From contig CM067538.1 in NCBI GenBank assembly GCA_034509925.1, positions 4,877,778 through 4,941,777 of the forward strand: a DNA stretch of 64,000 nucleotides, given 5' to 3'. This document shows, piece by piece, positions 11,394-23,483 of this stretch (within the stretch, counting starts at the first letter, position 1; every line of letters begins with the position of its first letter). The stretch is from Hirudinaria manillensis. Its lineage: Eukaryota > Annelida > Clitellata > Hirudinida > Hirudinidae. A model generated the notes under the pieces. That model was not told the origin of the DNA, did not search any database, and saw only the letters and a list, made by a program, of their open reading frames with translations. The translations under genes were made by a program, and so were the position numbers.

Positions 11394-14300
11394 ATGTCTG
11401 CAAATCCGAGGAAATTTAGCGAGAAAATAGCCCTTCAGCAGCAGAAACAAGCCGAAGGGACTGCTGCTTATGAGCAGATTATGCGAGAAGTTACTGCCAC
11501 AACAAGGGTGAGGTTCACCATGGATTAATCAGCTTATCCAAACAATCCCTCATCATTTTCTACCTCATCAAACTAAACACGTTTTCATTCCATGCTCGAT
11601 TCTGCCAAATCATGTTAAATGGCGAGTCTAGGGATTCGTTTATTTTGTTTACGCTTGATGTTTGTCGATTATTTTCCTTGTCTTTCGAGAAATCTTCAAA
11701 GAAATGCACATCTAAATAATGCTAAGTGCAACAAATTAAGTGAAAGTCGGTTAAGAAGTGACTATGACACCAACCATGACATGTTGGATTACCAAGTCAT
11801 GTTAAATGTGCATAAATGTATATTTCAATCTGAGAATGTTTCTTATTGCTTATTACTTGGTGCAGGTAATTTGTCCAAACAAGCCAGTATTGAGTAATAC
11901 TAAAAACTATTTCTAAAATAATATACTTTTAGTTCAACTTCAACTTTTGATTTGTTTTTTAACATAACATGGATAATTGATTATTGACATTTGATCGTTA
12001 TGCTTGATTGGGTTTCATAGCTGGCAGTTGTTAAACCAATGCAGCCAAAACAAGATGTTTCAACTGAACATCAAAGCAACCCCAATGGAATGCTAATTAA
12101 AGAATCAGATTCAGGGAACTCCATCAACCTAAAAGTAATTGTTCAATATTGTTATATTTTAGTTATAATATTTTTCTACTTCAATATAAATCAGTGTTTA
12201 CGATCTCAGTAGCAGCTGAATTTCTCTTAAATTTTACAAACTATTCTCTGATGGCAAAGGCTGTGATCCATGTAGTCATGAGCTCAATTTAAAATTCTTT
12301 TCATTATCAGAGTCACTATCACTTTCTAAAAGTGATCTTAAATCCTATGTTACTCAGCTATATGTATGTTACATCGTATTCATATTTGCTTTTCCACTAC
12401 CTATATAGTTTCTTTCCTCTGACAGATCTTTTATACATTTGCATAGAATTAAACTTTCATCGATTTTTAAAAGTATAGATTTTTAAAAGTTACTTTCCAA
12501 CAAAAACTTCAACCAATCATTCATTCAATCATTCATTCAATCATTCATTCATTCAATCAATCATTCATTCAATGTAAACATGCTCTCCCTCCCCATCTTG
12601 CAGAATGCTCTGATGAACTTGGAGGACATAAAGCACTCGATAGAGAAGCCATCATCGAGTTACTCTCCAAATCTCGTTTCCGTCATGAGTCACGGGTCCG
12701 TCATGGGCAGCCACAGCAGAGAACAAAGTCCCATGAGGCAATTCCATCCGCAGCAACACTCCAAGCGGAAAAAATTCTCCGCCGAGAGACACGTTGGCGA
12801 ACGCTTTGTCTTGAAATCGAGATTTAAGATTTAAAATGATTGTTGTCCTGTTTGCCTCGCATAAATTCTGTTAAAATCTTATTTGAAAATCGTTAAGTCC
12901 TGGCTTAAAGCAGCTGTTTGCATTTTTCTAGCCATTTGCATGTTTTCAAGCGAAGGGAGCATTTTTCTTGTTTCTTGTTGGTTGATGCAACTCATCCCCA
13001 TTGCACTCGAATGTTACTCTTTTTGTTTTTGTTTTTTGATTTTTGATTTGTTTATTTCTCTTCTTCAGAGGGAGTTCTCTCCGTATGCATCTCCACACTT
13101 GTTGGCTCTGGATCCTGGCTGGAGAAGGTTAGAATGAAATGCGATTAGAATTTTTTGCAAATTAAAATCGCTCCCTTAGAAACAGATTCAAAAGGTTTAT
13201 ATTATTTGTCATGTCCTAAAAAAAAGGTTGTTGGCATGATGATGTGGGTAGTGATGGTGTAAGGTTGTGCATCTTTGATTGTAAATTTGTTTTATTACTT
13301 AACTACTTCTAAGATGTCAACCTATCCTTTGAGTTTCTCTGATGTCGTTCAATGATATTTGTTCGTTCATCCGATCTTATGAGTGTCTTATATGTCCCGA
13401 AGGCATGCAAAGGCACCACTCTGTCGATCCCCATCCATATTTCACCCTCCTCACCCCCGTCCGAGGGCGCTCCCCGGCGGTCCAGGTTGTTGAACGTGTT
13501 GCGAGACAACTTGTTGCCAACAACTGCTGCACTAACCATTTTGCCACCTGCAAGCTGAACATTTGAAATGACTTTTTCTGATGCTGTCATATTTTGCAAG
13601 TTTTATGTCTGTTGAGTTGTTATTGTTATTGTTATTTTTATTGTCTTTCTGTCAACCTTCTTAGTTGTTTACCATGTCCTGACCAATTTTGTGTCTTTTA
13701 TTAATTTTCAACACTAGTTGAGAGCTCTCTCAATGCCTAATATAAAAAAAAACTTTCTTATTGCATCTGTGATATTATATATGTAACTAATTTATTAATT
13801 AATTTAATTAATTAATTTATTAATCGAACAAATCATGCCTTCTTTCCCCCAAGGAATCAATAAAATCGTGATTTACGTTGTTTTCGTAAGATTTCGGTTT
13901 TAACTCCCCAGGGTGAGTTCGGACTCGGCCATCCATGCAGGCGTGCAATCAGGTGGGGACTATGCACAGAAGGGTTCTGCCACAGGTGGGTTTGGAGTCG
14001 AGAGGACAACTTTTACTTATGCTGTAGTGGAATTAATTGAGACCCTGATTCACCATGATCGCTTTGCATCTTGATTACGTTGAGTCACGTCGATGAATAC
14101 CTTTCTGCTTTGATTTCTTAATTGTTTTTGTCACCATCTCCGGTTTGAAATCGCCGGCCTACTTTTCGTGCCGTTGTTTTGATGAGTAATAAGAAAATTA
14201 TGCTGCCACTATTTCAGTCAAAGAAGCCAAAAACTCGGGAGGAACCGCGGCCCACAGCACGGCTTTGTTCATAGATCGACACGTGAGTTTTCCTTTGCGA

Positions 14301-17286
14301 ATCTTTCCGTCGTTTGCCTTATTTTTTCTTAATTTTCTTATTTTATTTTTCACAGCTTAGGCCCAGATCCTGTGAAATGGCTGGACTAAAGTGAGTAATC
14401 ATATGTTTTGAGAATTACTATTTCCACTTATTGCAACTTTTATTATATCTCTCATTGTTACAGTTATTGTTACAGGTAATAACTTTTCTATCTAAATCGT
14501 GTCCTGACACTCGTGAGATATTTAAAACAAGATAATTTCTTTAATGGCTCTCTACTCAATAATTTCTTTCATCTTTAAAACACTTTACGAATGCACGTAT
14601 GATGAGTAGGAGCTGGTGGCTTTGGATGCAGAAGATGGTAGATTTTCATTACAAAATTTTAATTAATATTAACATACATACATGCAAACAAACAAACAAA
14701 CAAACAGGTAAGATAGAAATTTAGAGCATTGTAAAAATAGTTTTCAGTCCTTTTGAGATTATTAAAACGATTTGATCATGAACTCGATTCAAATTAATTA
14801 ATTAATCGCTCAGCACGAACGGATTCACAACAACGGTTCCCCAGCAAGTCGCTTCCTACGACAACACCCTCTGCATTCCCGCGCAGACCAACAACAACTC
14901 TGCCTCGCTCCCCAACATCAAGAACTCCGCCCTGCAGGCCGCAAACCTCGTCCATTCCATGGCCAATTACCTCGAGGATGCCAGGTGCAATCAACAAATG
15001 ACGGGCCAGCCTCTGGCTTACCTGCCGACTGGGGTCGGATCCGCGGCCGGGGGCAGCGACGGCCTCGTCGTGCAGTCGGGCGGAACGATCTACCTTGGAA
15101 ACGTGCCCCAGCACGGTTCTTACGTGGGTTCCCTCTACGGTGGCTCTCAGGTGCCTTCCCATGTCGGCAGCGTGCCAACTCAGAACGGTCATTTCCTCGT
15201 GCACCAGCAAAATGCCGTGAGTGTGTTGCTATTTTAATTGTAATTTAATCGCTTTAATCCATCGATCGATCGATTAATAGGGTATGGCTCCGATGAAAGG
15301 CTCTAATTTGAGGTGCAAATTTATTTTTTAAGTTTTGATGATTTTGTTTTTGTTTGTCTTTTCTTTTCTTTTCTTCTTTTCTATTTTTTTTTGGAGAATT
15401 TGTGCCCAAATTTAGAGCCATGTTGCTCACTGATTCATGGAACTTTGTTAAATGATTATTTTAAAAAGTCTCCGATTATTCATCACGTAGCACATTCACG
15501 AGCTGGTTCTGCCTCGCATGAGGCATAACAAAGTTTCATCCCAAAGAATGTTTACAACATTTGAAATACGACCATTTGATGCCTTGTTGTGCCAGTCTCA
15601 CACCAATAATGGAAATCAGATGAACTTATCATCATCATCGTCGTCGTCGTCATCATCACCACCCTCTCTTTCTGATCTCCTTTGTGAGAAGCATCTTTTG
15701 AGTATTTTCACATCGCTCGCTCGCTCGCATCATCTCATCGGCACCGGGACCACCGATGCCTCCACAAGGTTTTGAGACACCTCTGTTACTTTTGATGGAA
15801 TCCATCCAGACGGTTTATTGTTTCTGTTCATCACCAGCTCCTTTTATCACTCTTTGAAATGTCTTATATTTCTTACATTTTTAATTTTAAAGAAAAAAAC
15901 ATCTTGGTTATTTTTAAAATAAATTTTTTACATGACATCACAAATTAATTGCACAAATTAACAGCATTGGAGGTCTTTATAATTGGAGACGCGATCAGGG
16001 ATTAACGTAATTATTATCAGTTAACAACTTTATATAATGTTATATAATGCCAATTAATGGGTGGATCTCCTTAGAAAAAGACCCCGAAGCTGAAGCACGC
16101 GCACGCGCGACGTCACAGCCGCGGTTTGTTTTGAACCTTCGAGTTTGGCACGGACAGGCCCCACCCTGACGGACAAAAGTCCAAGTCGATAGAAAGCAAA
16201 ACCAGGGCATTGAATTAAAGAACTTCTGAATTATTGAAAGGTCTCTGACTATAAATAAGTCTAACGTAACGTATCATAACATAATGCCCGGCATTTGAAA
16301 GCGGTTGATTGTGTCACCACTCTCGGTGTTACTTTCAAGGTTTCTTGTCCTGTGACCATATAAATATATCTATTTATTTAATATAATTAACTTATATATA
16401 TATATTATATACTAGTGGTGCCCAGCCACTCGTTGCTGTGGCTCAATCTGCTTATAATTTTATAAGAAAGAAGTTTTCTAATATGTTTATTTTTACAATT
16501 TCACAAAGCTTGAGGGTTACAATAGTTTAAGCTTTTTAATGTCTCGCTAAAGTTTATTTATATAAGATTAGGCAGTGACCTTATCGTGGCAAGATGGCAG
16601 GATTTTCGAAAAAAGCGAATTTTTACGTGATATAGTTGTGGCATTTAAATGAAACCTATATAAAAACACTCCTCTAATCGAGCACTATGTTGTGTCAAAA
16701 TTTCAAAGCAATTGGTCAAGTACTTTCAGAGAACAATTGCATGTTACAAACACATATTGCATTTTTATTTATATAGAAGATATATATAATCTTAGCAGTT
16801 TTGAAAAATCATGTATTTTGTCCAAAAGTTTCTTAAAAGCAGTTAAGGATGTAAATGGGTTTGATGAACTAATGAAGTTCATCTTTAAGCACCAAACTCT
16901 GTTATGACCTCCAGCACTTTCTTTGAGTGATATTTATTATGCCCAGAAAGCATGGCTTTGTAACATAAAATAAAATAAATTTTTAATTTAATTTTTTCAA
17001 TTTGTTCTGATGATGATGGAGGAAGAACGGATAAAAATAAGCTTTTTGGCCAAATACGTATTTAATCTGAGATTTTTTTGCAAATAAATTGTTGTTTTGC
17101 TCAAAATTATTTTGAATTTTGATATAATTTATGGAAAAACCTCCTAAAATTTGTGGGAATTTGGCATTTGCCTGAGGGGTTTTATATTGGGATGACTGGT
17201 TTTAAAATATTTTGAAGAAAATTGAAAATAAATGCTCATATTTCATTTCACCACATAAATTATTTGTTCCAGGTTATTGCATATTA

Positions 17287-17362
<76 letters not shown>

Positions 17363-17489
17363 GAGAATTAGACCTGGATAATTAGGCATTGAATATCTTC
17401 CAAGCCATCTGAACACTTTCAATAAACCTGACCTACCACAATTAGTTTGAGGACCCCAGGTTATTACATTACTATTATTAGTATTATTA

Positions 17490-17580
<91 letters not shown>

Positions 17581-19768
17581 CATCATCATCATCATCATTA
17601 CACATCTTATTGTAATTGATTCTTTGCTGAAGAGGCCACAAGTCAATGTGCTTTCAATTGATTTTTTTGGGGTCTTCATTTCAGTCATGGAATGCATCCA
17701 ATAATTCATGATAAATAGACGATAATAATACGATAAATAGGCAATAATAATACGATTAATAGAAGATAATAATTTGATAAATAGACGATAATAATATGAT
17801 AAATAGGCGATAAATATGATAAATATGCAATATTAATATGATAAATATGCTTGCATGAAAATATAGGCTTATACATTTATATGTGCATTGTTGCAAGTTG
17901 TTCAGTTAAACTCTTTTTGAGGGTGCGATGCTTTTAAATTGTTCTAAAAATTGCTCATAAATTACGTCGTCGTGTTTGTAACTTTCTTCGCTTCCTCGTT
18001 ATTTTCGGAGACTTTGTGAGTTTCTACTTTGTTAGCTCATTAACATTCATATTCTGAATTATTGCTGAGGTACACATTTTTTTTTGATTTAGTCAAAATT
18101 TTTTTATAAATCTTCACGAATCTTTAATATTTTGAAAATTGTCTTAAAAATGGTTTAATTAAATCATCTTGAACAGGTACCACCCCCTTCGAATCTTGCA
18201 GCCAATCAGGTCATTGGATATCAAGAAGTGGCTCCTCCCCCTTATCCTTACCCCAAGTCGTCGTCACTGCCACCGACTTCCCCCCCTCCCTCCATCACTT
18301 TGACTGACGTCGAGTGTCCGGGCAGGCCCCTGGAGACCATCCTGATGGAAAGTCCCGCAATGGTGGACAACATGTACAGTCCGTCCTGGGATAGATTCCT
18401 TCAATCTCCGGGCTTCAAAGTCACGTCTCCCGACCTGCTTTATGCCGACTCTCCGCAACGAGTCCAAACCCCGGACCGGCAGCGGGTCGCGGAGTCCTCC
18501 CCGACCTCCGTTTACCTGATGTCGCAAGGTCGACAATCGGGTCTGCAGCTCGTCGGGTCGACTTTTCCCGCCCAAATGGTGAGAACCTTCGGAGATTTAT
18601 GAGATTCGTTTATGTCGTCGTCGCACGGAGTATTAAACTCGGGTGACGTCAGAGGACGGTTATTCATCCCGTCTGAGTCTGTCATTCTTTGCATGGTGGT
18701 CCGTGGTTGCTAACGGAGGAGTTGTTTTCATCGATTCATTCTTTTGAAGCGACCTTTTTGATTGTGCAACAACTGCTAATGTTTCACTTTTGCCTTTCAT
18801 GGACGTCTTCAGTAAAGTGCTTTCCTTGGTTAGCTGTGAACCTTTTGACTCTTTTGAGCTTTTATGGGTGGGTTTTGTTGGTTACCAAATTGGAGTTCTT
18901 GAGTCATTGATAAGTGTAATGTTTCTGTAGCCAAAGAAATAAATATTGAGATTATTCACTTGAATTCAGTCAATAACAGGCCAATTACAAAATCCATTAA
19001 ATCCAATTAATCTGCAAATCTACAGGTATCAATGAACAGCACCAATGGAAATCAATGGACTGGCCATGTTGGCATCAACAACACCAACAACAACAACAAC
19101 ATGAACAACAACAATGAAGTTAAGCTGCAGAACGTCACAAGCAACAACAGCAACAACACCCTCCTCGGATCTTCCTTCCGGGATCCCTCTGTCCATCCGT
19201 CCATCGTCGTTAAGAACGAACCTCCTCCTCCTTACGAGTCCCTTGCCAGCCAAGGCACACTGCCAGAGCCCGCCAAGAATTCAGGTAATCATCGTCAAAT
19301 GTTAACGACTTTATTTATTATGGAATTGTGGAATGGACAGGTGAAAGGACCGCTTAAGTTTTGCAGCATTTTATACTAGTTTGACTTGACATGCTTTGCA
19401 GGTAAAAAAAAATTATTTAAATGTTATATAATATATGTATATTTTATGATACTTCCAAAAGGATTAAAAAGAATGCATATATAAAAACATTTCCAGGGCA
19501 AAACTTTTTGATTGACGAAAACCTGTCCTTCCTGGACCAGTCCTTGAAGAGGAATCCCCTCCAGAGGCAGGACGCCCAGGTCGCACTTCCGAGCGACTTG
19601 GAGGACTTCCCGTCGCTGTCGTGCCTCGGCGATTCCTTCGAAGACGTCGAGCTGATGAATGCCGGAGACCTCCTGGAACCTCTCGACATTGAAGACTTGA
19701 ATCTTCTCTCCAGCGGAACCTGCACCGTCCCGGATGAAGAGTTCTTCTCCCTCGACAAGAATTGCTGA
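11394..19768 (+). CDS. CRTC: CREB-regulated transcription coactivator (CRTC/TORC), eleven exons
   Basis: Coactivator that enters the nucleus when dephosphorylated and binds the CREB bZIP. Exons: 11394-11507, 12021-12134, 12604-12792, 13069-13127, 13912-13985, 14218-14282, 14356-14390, 14814-15216, 18177-18578, 19026-19284 and 19497-19768. All phases join, giving about 661 residues, usual for the family. Exon 1 is the CREB-binding domain ([20 protein letters not shown], then a helix ending TTR). Residues 157-167, [11 protein letters not shown], are the SIK/AMPK and 14-3-3 site; Ser162 corresponds to human CRTC2 Ser171. RPRSCE at 207-212 matches a second conserved phosphosite. The middle is Pro-, Ser- and Asn-rich, with two PPPY motifs (exons 9 and 10). 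The acidic C terminus, [19 protein letters not shown] plus [12 protein letters not shown], is the transactivation domain. Long intron 8 contains a Helitron and an LTR relic. The exon 3 donor is weak (GTTGGC). Confidence 0.96.
12505..12575. repeat. (ATTC)n microsatellite in CRTC intron 2
   Basis: Interrupted CATT/CAAT tetranucleotide units lie directly upstream of the acceptor of exon 3. Confidence 0.85.
13380..13560. other. GC-richer open block inside CRTC intron 4
   Basis: A block of about 180 bases is open in several frames on both strands, unlike the surrounding intron. On the minus strand an acceptor-like TTCAG at about 13559 precedes an open frame containing [20 protein letters not shown]. 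On the plus strand, frames containing [13 protein letters not shown] are open. None matches a CRTC segment I know. It may be an alternative exon, an antisense exon or a transposon remnant; the strand is undecided. Confidence 0.25.
16412..16777 (-). mobile_element. Non-autonomous Helitron (HINE), copy 2, in CRTC intron 8
   Basis: Reverse orientation: the 3' terminus CACTAG, followed by T, is at 16412, and the 5' terminus TCTATATAAATAAAAATGC is at 16777. The interior aligns with copy 1. The hairpin arms are less perfect than in the other copies, suggesting an older insertion. The base before the 5' TC reads T rather than the expected A. Confidence 0.85.
17269..17590. repeat. Two long (ATT)n arrays around LTR-end sequence, CRTC intron 8
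   Basis: ATT runs at about 17288-17360 and 17491-17579, the second passing into ATC units, flank a 108-bp LTR relic. The short sequence CCAGGTTATTGCA at 17269-17281, before the first array, resembles the terminal bases of the same LTR. The long poly-Asn and poly-Ile frames across this block are repeat artefacts. Confidence 0.85.
17361..17468 (+). mobile_element. LTR relic related to the 25586-27430 element
   Basis: This block matches the last third of the 300-bp LTR described at 25586-25885, ending in the same GGTTATTACA terminus. It is clearly diverged and truncated, so older than that element. It is a fossil with no coding content. Confidence 0.75.
17700..17870. repeat. Short degenerate tandem repeat (GATAAATA-rich)
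   Basis: Imperfect units of about 20 bases, built from ATGATAAATAGACGATAATA and variants, repeat seven or so times in CRTC intron 8. Confidence 0.7.
18644..18651. promoter_or_regulatory. CRE palindrome TGACGTCA in CRTC intron 9
   Basis: A perfect CREB/ATF consensus octamer 66 bases after exon 9. CREB binding is known for this sequence; use in vivo is unknown. A second perfect site lies at 20518-20525. Confidence 0.35.
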
Positions 19769-20215
19769 CCCTTAGGCGGCGTCGCCTGTCGTCTGCCCTG
19801 GAGAATCCCCTCTCCACCCCACCCCACCCCAGCCCCTATTTCACCCCAGGCTCCTCCGTGGAAACGTTCGTCTGGAAAATTGAAAACGAACTCGGATTAG
19901 TTTCGAACCTCGTCTGCTCTCCTCGCTCGTCCCGAGCCGAACGCAAGCTGCAGCGTCGCGTTCCAAATTCTCATTCTAAATTTCACTTCCGGACAAAAAG
20001 TGCCTCCGCGTCGTTGTCGTCTGCATTTTCGAACTGTGCCTTCCCGCCTCTTTTCGTGCTCAAAATCGGGCGCTTTCCTTTCATGCTTCAAATTCAGAGG
20101 ATTAACCATAAAGTTTAATTGTAAATTGAAATTAATCCGTAGTTGGCCGATAATTTCTAAGGAGTTGTTAGATATTTTAAATTAATTTTTAATAAATTGG
20201 TTGTGTGCAGGTCAA
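19769..20215 (+). other. CRTC 3' UTR (probable)
   Basis: GC-rich sequence continues about 330 bases past the TGA and then becomes AT-rich, with AATAAA at 20191-20196 and a GT-rich stretch right after it (TTGGTTGTGTG). This is the likely polyadenylation site. Open frames here (for example 19762-20118) have no start context or domain and are treated as UTR. Confidence 0.6.
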
Positions 20216-20772
20216 TTTCAATGGGATCTGAATCCGTCTCGTATTGAAAATGTTACTGGCCTCAAAGAGCCATAAAAACGTTGGAAGGTTTTCTTAGAAA
20301 AATTATATGATGTAGCACACAAGCACACAAGGTGTCACCAAATCAGTTATAATTATTATAACTAATGCATATAGTACATGATGAAAAATATAGTAAATGT
20401 TATATACGAAAGTAGTGTGCGGTTGTAACAATAGCATTAATAATAATAATAATAGTTAATCGTTATTATAGTAATAATAGTTATTATAGTCAGGTTGCGA
20501 CCCTATACCCTGAGGGCTGACGTCAGCACCGGTAGTCATGACGACGGTGGGCGTCTGACGCTTTGTTCGCTGAGGACGCCGCTCGAGTTTTGTTTTTGTT
20601 CCACTTGAGCTATCGATCTCCGTGGACCAACGAACGTTCGGTGCATTGTCTGGTGACAACAATATAATAAAAGTGATTAAAAATAATAATAATAATAATG
20701 ATGGAATAATAAACAATAGAATAATTATGGTTGTAAATAATAATAATAATGACAATGAAATAATTGTGGTTA
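20216..20772. other. Intergenic, with a GC-rich block of unknown nature
   Basis: 20490-20650 is GC-rich in AT-rich flanks, contains a TGACGTCA palindrome (20518-20525) and is open on the minus strand (IDSSSGTKTKLERRPQRTKR). No domain was recognised. It could be a fragment of a mobile element or a regulatory block. Confidence 0.3.
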
Positions 20773-21129
20773 TCTATATAAATAAAAATGCAATGTGTGT
20801 TTGTATCATGTAAATGTTCTCTGATAGTACTTAACCAATTGCTTTGAAATTTTGACACAACATAGTACTCGATTAGAGGAGTGTTTTTATATAGGTTTCA
20901 TATATGTGCCACAACTATATCATGTGAAAATAAACTTTTTTTCGAAAATCCTGCCAAATTGCCACGATAACATCACTTCCTGATGATAAATAAACTTTAG
21001 CGAGACATTAAAAAGCTTAAACTATCGTAACCCTCAAGCACTTTGAAATTGTAAAAATGAACATATTAGAAAATTTCTTATGAAATTAATCAGACTGAGC
21101 CACAGCAACGCGTGGCTTGGCACCTCTAG
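20773..21129 (+). mobile_element. Non-autonomous Helitron (HINE), copy 3
   Basis: Starts TCTATATAAATAAAAATGC after an A and ends CTCTAG before a T, with the hairpin GCCAC...GTGGC just before the end. 357 bp, no helicase. The 82-residue frame running through it on the minus strand is not a gene. Confidence 0.88.
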
Positions 21130-23150
21130 TAATAAATAAACAATGATGAAGAGGTGAAGGCAGCGATTGGGATTCATTGCTGGGTGAGAACCGAAATGAA
21201 ATAAAGAAAATTTATACGATAATAAGAAAATCAATAATAATAATAAATAAATAAATTAGTAATAATAATGTTTGAAACAATTCATGGCAAATAGTTGATA
21301 GATTTGGTTGAAATGCCATGTTGGTTTTCTGCTAATAAGGGTTCGAGACCTTCGAAGGGTTGTAGCAAGGTTTGTAAAATATTATTATTTATATAATTGT
21401 TTGAAATTACGATTAGTTTACTATAACCTCGGGTTATAACGACGTGTTCCGCCGAATGGATGACTAAGGTCGTCTTGAATAGGTCATCAAGGTCATGTCA
21501 CTGGTGACTGGAAAAGGCGATGACCCTCCAATTTGCAGTGAGTTAAAATTTAAATAATGAGTTAAAATAGAAATAATTTTTACGACAGGTCTTTGGACTC
21601 CAAAATTTCTTTTCCTAAAATCGGGCCCCGTGTTGACACGTTCAAAGACGTTCTTTCAACTTTATTCTTCTGCCGACTTTTCGCGCCGGGAGTCGTCATT
21701 TTAAGAGAGTGGTTTTCTGATTTTAAAATTTTAATAAACTAAATAATAAACAAGGAATTATTATTCTGTCGAATAAAAATAGAAATGTAAATAAATATAG
21801 TTATTAAATGGAAATATGGAGGTTAGGTCAAAATTTTTTAAATTAAAATTTAATTCAATATTTGGAATGAATAATTCAAATGAGTTGAAAAGATTTCTCT
21901 CCATGGAAACACCTTTTCTGTTTTTCGTTCCGGATTTCGAAATTCCATCTGAAGTTTTTTCATTGGAGACGTCACGGATCGTCAATTTAATAATACAATA
22001 ATAATTTAATTAATTAATTATTTATTTATATAAACATGCAATAGATTGTTAATTGTCATAACAGATCGCGGTCTAGGGTTAGGTTAAAGTTATAACTTGA
22101 CACGATAATAACATCTTATAAAATACATTATTTTTATTAATATTATTATTAATTTTAATAAAAGATAAAGGCTAGAGTTATTAGGAAATTAAATAATAAC
22201 ATTTAAAATGTCATGGGTCACATGGTACATCTTTTAATTTCCTTTATTTATTTAAAAATCAATTGGAATGCAGGATATAGAATAGAAATTTCAAAGGTCA
22301 TGCTGAAATTGTGCGGTGCATTTTTTTAAAATGTCATTTCCCTACGCAAATTAAATAAATAAAAATTATATTTTTACTATTTTTATTTTATTTTAAATAA
22401 AAAATTGTATTTTGAAACAAGTTTTAAAGTTTGACCGATGAAATATTATTTCTGAAAAATATAATGACAAGTTTCAACATTCACGATATTATTAAATCGT
22501 GATTTTCGACAATTTAAAAAGTTTTATGATTCAATTATTCAACAATTCCTTCGCTTAATCCTTTTTGCTTTTGGCATGACACGTGAGCTTTCATGGAAAG
22601 GTGATCAAACTTTGCTTCACAGCAGCATTTAAAATCATTTTTCACTAAAAACAATAATAATAATCATAATATAATAATAATAATAATAAAAATAATAATA
22701 TGTCATTTATATAGCGCCGTGCGCCTGAGCTATCAAACCAAAGACAGTGCAAGTTCATTTAATTATGAAATAATTTAAATTTATTCTTGGAATAATTGGA
22801 ATTTCCAATTTACGAAACTCATTTCAACGTAATCCAGGGCATTACTTTAATCAATCACAAACAGTTTTGGAAACAAAATAAGCTCAGAGCCTTTGCAACA
22901 ATACTTCTATTCAATTCATGATTGGTTCATTGCTTCAATCCGCTCATTATTTGATTATGGAGTTATATTTATATTATAATTATATTAATATTAATCTATA
23001 TTATTAATAATATATATAATTAATTATTGATCAATAAATTTAATTGGTTATCCTGTCATCAGCTTTCTTGTCTATTCATTCATCTATACATACGTCCCTT
23101 CCACACTGTTTTCATTCATTCATTCACCAATTTATTCGCCCAGTCACATC
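21130..23150. other. AT-rich intergenic DNA
   Basis: No gene supported. (AAT)n short runs lie near 22650-22700, followed by TCATTTATATAGCGCCGTGC (22704 on), which resembles the reverse complement of the GCGCTATATAAATG segment of the SINE copy at 29335 and may be a SINE scrap. Confidence 0.35.
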
Positions 23151-23483
23151 CGTCCATCCGTCCGTCCATCCATCCGTCCGTCCATCCATCCATCCATCCA
23201 TCCATCCATCCATCCATCCATCCATCCATCCATCCATCCATCCATCCATCCATCCATCCATCCATCCATCCATCCATCCATCCATCCATCCATCCATCCA
23301 TCCATCCATCCATCCATCCATCCATCCATCCATCCATCCATCCATCCATCCATCCATCCATCCATCCATCCATCCATCCATCCATCCATCCATCCATCCA
23401 TCCATCCATCCATCCATCCATCCATCCATCCATCCATCCATCCATCCATCCATCCATCCATCCATCCATCCATCCATCCATCC
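23150..23483. repeat. Very long (ATCC)n microsatellite
   Basis: About 330 bp, over 75 nearly perfect CATC/ATCC units after a CGTC-interrupted start. Because no frame of this unit has a stop, it opens SIHP and WMDG repeat frames on both strands that are not genes. Confidence 0.98.

Noticed and set aside
14794-15248. Four overlapping frames on both strands
   Set aside because: All are shadows of, or extensions around, CRTC exon 8, which joins its neighbours in phase.
17243-17709. Poly-Asn, poly-Ile and poly-Met frames
   Set aside because: ATT array artefacts inside CRTC intron 8.
19029-19253. Minus frame overlapping CRTC exon 10
   Set aside because: Antisense to the Asn-rich exon; no independent support.
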